In this document: positions 9,122-11,329 of the stretch, one piece after another
Layout: every line of letters begins with the position of its first letter
Position numbering within the stretch: the first letter of the stretch is position 1
From: JBFIHF01 sp964411125
GTDB taxonomy: Bacteria; Myxococcota_A; Bradymonadia; Bradymonadales; Bradymonadaceae
Direction of reading: 5' to 3'
Assembly (NCBI GenBank): GCA_964411125.1
Contig: CAYPJU010000128.1
Coordinates: 1-11,329, forward strand
Length of the DNA stretch: 11,329 nt
Translations under genes and position numbers: made by a program
The notes under the pieces: generated by a model
The model's input: the letters and a program-made list of their open reading frames with translations, nothing else
What the model was told of the DNA's origin: nothing
Database searches by the model: none

Positions 9122-9862
9122 TTGATTCGCACGTCGCGGGTTCTTACAAAGCCGGGTCTGTTCTACGAGGTTGTGGTGGATATCTCCGAAAACCAGCACG
9201 ACGCCCGACGCCTGCCCCTCGAACGGTGCTACACCGAAGAGGACTGGCGGTGGGTCGCCGCCAAAGTCTACGAGTTCGAGCAGGCGATACTGCCGCGCGA
9301 CTTCAAGGCGGAGCTCTACGCGAGCATGCTCGGCAAAGCGGACCTCTTGAAGCAATACCAGCAGACGCAGGTCTTCGGCGCTGCGTCGGGCTGCGTCTGG
9401 TTCGACCTCCCCATCTTCGACGGGGTACCGCTGGCGCAGCGATGGATGGCGGGGCGAAAGCTCGAGCCGGGCCCGCGCGACTTCCTCATGCGGGCTCTCG
9501 ACAGTCGGTTGGAGCTCTACGAAGTGGTGGATCGGGGCGAGGGGCGCATCGATTTGCGGGCCACGTACGACGGCGCCGAATATTGCGCCGACGATCCAGA
9601 AGGATGGGGACTCGACAGGGGCTCGATCGTTGGTGCGCGGCTGATCGACCGGGGACCCGACGAGCGGTGCGAGTTCTTTTACAGCCTGCTCGAGTTTCCG
9701 CGTGCGGTCGGGGATCGGCTCGTTCGCCTGATCGAAGACGACTGGAAGCTGCAGGAAGAGGCGCCGGATCGTGGGCGGTACATGTCCACCGTCTCGCCTT
9801 ACATCATCGAGACGTGGGTAGGGTATTCGTTGCGGACCGCGAGCCGCGACGAGGAAGAATAG
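9122..9862 (+). CDS. Hypothetical protein
   Basis: I do not recognise this 246-residue cytoplasmic-looking protein (no signal peptide or membrane segment). Residues 1-30 are partly strand-like. About 38-82 look helical and rich in aromatic and charged residues (TEEDWRWVAAKVYEFEQAI...). About 128-175 read as short strands with Gly turns (LELYEVVDRGEGRIDLRATYDG ... DRGSIVGARLID), possibly a small beta-barrel like those in some uncharacterised SEC-C-associated proteins, but this is weak. The tail is acidic (SRDEEE). TTG 9122 is the first possible start after an in-frame stop (9116-9118), but its AGGA is only one base away. GTG 9173 or 9176, with GAGG at 9167-9170, are alternatives and would remove about 17 residues. 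Codon style matches the neighbours and supports a real gene. Confidence 0.75.
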   Translation: MIRTSRVLTKPGLFYEVVVDISENQHDARRLPLERCYTEEDWRWVAAKVYEFEQAILPRDFKAELYASMLGKADLLKQYQQTQVFGAASGCVWFDLPIFDGVPLAQRWMAGRKLEPGPRDFLMRALDSRLELYEVVDRGEGRIDLRATYDGAEYCADDPEGWGLDRGSIVGARLIDRGPDERCEFFYSLLEFPRAVGDRLVRLIEDDWKLQEEAPDRGRYMSTVSPYIIETWVGYSLRTASRDEEE

Positions 9863-9986
9863 CGGCCCGGGGCGGGGAGAGCGACCGATTCGCCGGTCTG
9901 GAGGGGTGGCATCGTGCTTTGCCCGGGAAGGGCGGCCGTTCTTTGGTCGATGAGGTCCCATCGGGCAGGAGCGCGGTCTCGGCGCC

Positions 9987-9999
9987 GTCGCCAGGCGAC
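9987..9999. promoter_or_regulatory. Perfect 13-bp palindrome upstream of a predicted promoter
   Basis: GTCGCC and GGCGAC flank a single central A. It lies two bases before the possible -35 at 10002, a common operator position. With no known regulator, this is only a candidate site. Confidence 0.3.
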
Positions 10000-10001
10000 C
10001 G

Positions 10002-10029
10002 TTGTGGACACGTTTTCGATCCTTATGCT
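10002..10029 (+). promoter_or_regulatory. Candidate promoter of the FHA gene
   Basis: TTGTGG (10002-10007) and TATGCT (10024-10029) are separated by 16 bases, in the only sizeable gap (9863-10110) before the FHA gene. A perfect TTGACA at 10050-10055 is a rival -35, but the sequence 17 bases later (TTGTGG, 10073-10078) is a poor -10. The remainder of the gap shows only a weak 5-bp hairpin near 9883-9898. Confidence 0.35.
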
Positions 10030-10110
10030 ACCGTGCCCGTCTACGCCGCTTGACATCACGATGATGGCGACGTTGTGGGCAATCCCTCACCGGAGCATCT
10101 GGCCAATCCA

Positions 10111-11037
10111 ATGACCGATCAGAACCGCAAAACTCTGCGCAGCTTCTACTGCCGCGACTATCTGTGGGAGCTCTTCGAGCAGATGACGCACGACCTCGGT
10201 TGCTCGATGGACTACCTGATCAACGAGTCGATGCGGCTGTACGCGCGCAGCCGCGACTACGTGCCGGCCAACGAAGGTGACGGCGGCTTCGGAGGTCAGC
10301 AGCAGCCCCAGGGAGGCGGCGGATTTGGTGCCAACGGCGGCGGCGGCTTCGGCAGCCAACCACCCGGCGGTGGAGGTTTTGGTCAGCAACCTCAGAACAA
10401 CCCGATCAGCGTCGGTGGCGGTGGCTTCGGGCAAGCGCCGGGAGCGATGGAGCATCGCACGTTCGATCGTATCCCGCCGGTGGGCGGACAGCAGCCGCAG
10501 GGTGGACGCCCGATGGGCGGTCAACCTCAGCAGCCCCAGTTCGGCGGCGGTGGTGGCTTCGGCCAACAGCGTCAGCAGGCGGGTGGGCCCCCTCCGCCTC
10601 CTCCAGGGCCGAGCGGCGGCATGGGTCAGCAGAGTGGCGGCTTCGGCAGCGGCTCGTTCGGTAGTCAACCTCAGCAGCCCCAGCACGGCGGCGGCGGGTT
10701 CGGCGGCTCGAACGGCTTCTCTCCGCAGTCCGGTGGAGGGATGGCGGCCGGCGGACAGCAGCCGCTCTACCTGATCTTCAACAACAACCGCTACGTCATC
10801 GACAAAGAGAAGTTCGTCATCGGGCGCGGATCACAGCAGACCGACCTGACGATTCGAGACGGGAACATCTCCCGCAAGCACTGCGCCATCCTCTACCGCA
10901 ACGGCGCGTACTACATCAAAGACATGGACTCGACCAACGGCGTCGAGTACCGCGGCAACCGAATCGAGTCGAAGAAGATCGAAGAAGGGGACGTCTTCTA
11001 CCTCTGCGACTACGAGCTCCGCTTTACCATGCGTTGA
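10111..11037 (+). CDS. Fusion protein: ribbon-helix-helix-like N-terminus, Gly/Gln-rich linker, C-terminal FHA domain
   Basis: 308 residues in three parts. Residues 8-46 (LRSFYCRDYLWELFEQM ... SMDYLINESMRLYAR) read as strand-helix-helix, like CopG/Arc-type ribbon-helix-helix units that dimerise and often bind DNA. Residues 56-217 are low complexity, with six GGGGFG blocks (68, 76, 86, 102, 146 and 193), Q-P-Q runs and a stretch of six prolines (160-165). Residues 218-308 are an FHA domain with the phosphothreonine-site signatures G-R-G (238-240), S-R-K-H (254-257) and T-N-G (275-277). FHA domains read Ser/Thr-kinase signals, common in myxobacteria-type lineages. ATG 10111 is chosen because it begins the conserved-looking part; an in-frame GTG at 10075 would add 12 residues. 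Neither has a good Shine-Dalgarno. DNA binding by the N-terminus is inference. Confidence 0.88.
   Translation: MTDQNRKTLRSFYCRDYLWELFEQMTHDLGCSMDYLINESMRLYARSRDYVPANEGDGGFGGQQQPQGGGGFGANGGGGFGSQPPGGGGFGQQPQNNPISVGGGGFGQAPGAMEHRTFDRIPPVGGQQPQGGRPMGGQPQQPQFGGGGGFGQQRQQAGGPPPPPPGPSGGMGQQSGGFGSGSFGSQPQQPQHGGGGFGGSNGFSPQSGGGMAAGGQQPLYLIFNNNRYVIDKEKFVIGRGSQQTDLTIRDGNISRKHCAILYRNGAYYIKDMDSTNGVEYRGNRIESKKIEEGDVFYLCDYELRFTMR
10276..10761 (+). repeat. Low-complexity Gly/Gln-coding repeat tract inside the FHA gene
   Basis: This tract encodes the Gly/Gln/Pro-rich linker. At DNA level the 20-base string GTCAACCTCAGCAGCCCCAG occurs exactly at 10520-10539 and 10664-10683, and GGCGGCGGTGGCTTCGG-like strings recur several times. 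Such a tract is prone to length change by slippage or recombination between copies. Confidence 0.75.
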
Positions 11038-11200
11038 GCGATCGCGGAGGGAGGAATCTCCCTTCGCGTGGCGGATCGATTTCGGCATCTTTGCGTTTGG
11101 GAGTGCTCGACGATGCGCTGCATCGTCTGCGCGCTCCAAACGCAAATCTGCTCGAAATCGCTCTCGCCACGCTCGGTCCGATTCCTCCCTCCGCGATCGC
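11038..11200. repeat. 163-base long imperfect inverted repeat / hairpin
   Basis: The outer arms 11038-11058 and 11180-11200 are 21-base perfect reverse complements, each starting from GCGATCGC. Further inward, pairing continues as 11066-11073 with 11165-11172 (GCGTGGCG), 11077-11084 with 11153-11160 (CGATTTCG), 11090-11099 with 11137-11146 (TTTGCGTTTG), 11101-11106 with 11131-11136 (one G-T wobble), and 11109-11116 with 11120-11127 (GACGATGC) around a 3-base loop. Together this makes about 61 base pairs in one rod. It starts at the base after the FHA stop codon. No U-tract, no coding frame and no clear flanking duplication are seen. It could be a miniature inverted-repeat element, a structured 3' UTR or a small RNA. 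Confidence 0.85.
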
Positions 11201-11230
11201 ATCCGTGACAAATTGCTGGACGGCTCCGCC

Positions 11231-11329
11231 GCCCCGAGTGCGGCGCTCCGCTGCCGCGCGGACCGCGGCGCTCTGCCGCCGCGTGGACCGCGGCGCTCCG
11301 CCGCCGCGTGGACCGCGGCGCTCCGCCGC
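11231..11329. repeat. 25-bp tandem repeat, each unit with a small dyad, running off the window end
   Basis: Units at 11281-11305 and 11306-11329 (the last cut by one base at the window edge) are identical over the shared length. 11256-11280 differs at two positions, and 11231-11255 is a degenerate copy matching mainly over CGGCGCTCCG. Each good unit contains GCGGCG-CTC-CGCCGC, able to form a 6-bp hairpin with a 3-base loop. The 25-base period is not a multiple of three, so this is unlikely to be coding. The true copy number is unknown. Confidence 0.8.

Noticed and set aside
9883..9898. GACCG/CGGTC hairpin after the hypothetical gene as a terminator
   Set aside because: Only five base pairs and followed by G-rich rather than T-rich sequence.
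11038..11200. Ordinary intrinsic terminator of the FHA gene
   Set aside because: The stem is far too long and no T-run follows base 11200.
11231..11329. CRISPR array
   Set aside because: The 25-bp units are directly adjacent with no variable spacers.

Overview
This is a GC-rich, densely coding bacterial window with every supported gene on the + strand. It carries a seven-gene F-type ATP synthase operon (b', b, delta, alpha, gamma, beta, epsilon) followed by five accessory genes. Three things point to Myxococcota or a related former deltaproteobacterial lineage such as Bradymonadales. The cluster has paired b' and b genes and starts at b', with no a or c gene before it. The b subunit has a predicted cleavable signal peptide. 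The last gene joins a ribbon-helix-helix-like N-terminus, a Gly/Gln-rich linker and a C-terminal FHA domain. The lineage call is inference; no rRNA is present.

Layout: 1-182 holds a strong GAGA-loop hairpin and then a probable promoter (consensus -35 at 60-65) whose spacer carries a 7-bp inverted repeat. 183-6366 is the atp operon, tightly packed with 1-bp overlaps or short gaps and good Shine-Dalgarno sequences, closed by a textbook intrinsic terminator at 6393-6425. 6515-7132 is a lipoprotein with Asp-rich, EF-hand-loop-like repeats. 7184-8128 is a tandem universal stress protein, overlapped by 8 bases by 8121-9050, a metallo-beta-lactamase-fold protein that appears to have lost its metal ligands. 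9122-9862 is an unrecognised protein behind a hairpin. 10111-11037 is the RHH-like/FHA fusion. After its stop codon lie a 163-base nearly continuous hairpin (11038-11200) and a 25-bp dyad-containing tandem repeat running off the window end.

The seven atp products form the F1 head plus the peripheral stalk; the membrane a and c subunits must be encoded elsewhere. The most unusual coding feature is in the beta subunit (551 residues, against about 470 normally). It has an N-terminal extension of about 23 residues and an insert of about 50 residues, resembling a small beta-barrel, between the beta-barrel and nucleotide-binding domains, while all catalytic motifs are intact. The other main points for follow-up are the large 3' hairpin, the pseudo-enzyme MBL protein paired with the USP, and the RHH-like/FHA fusion.
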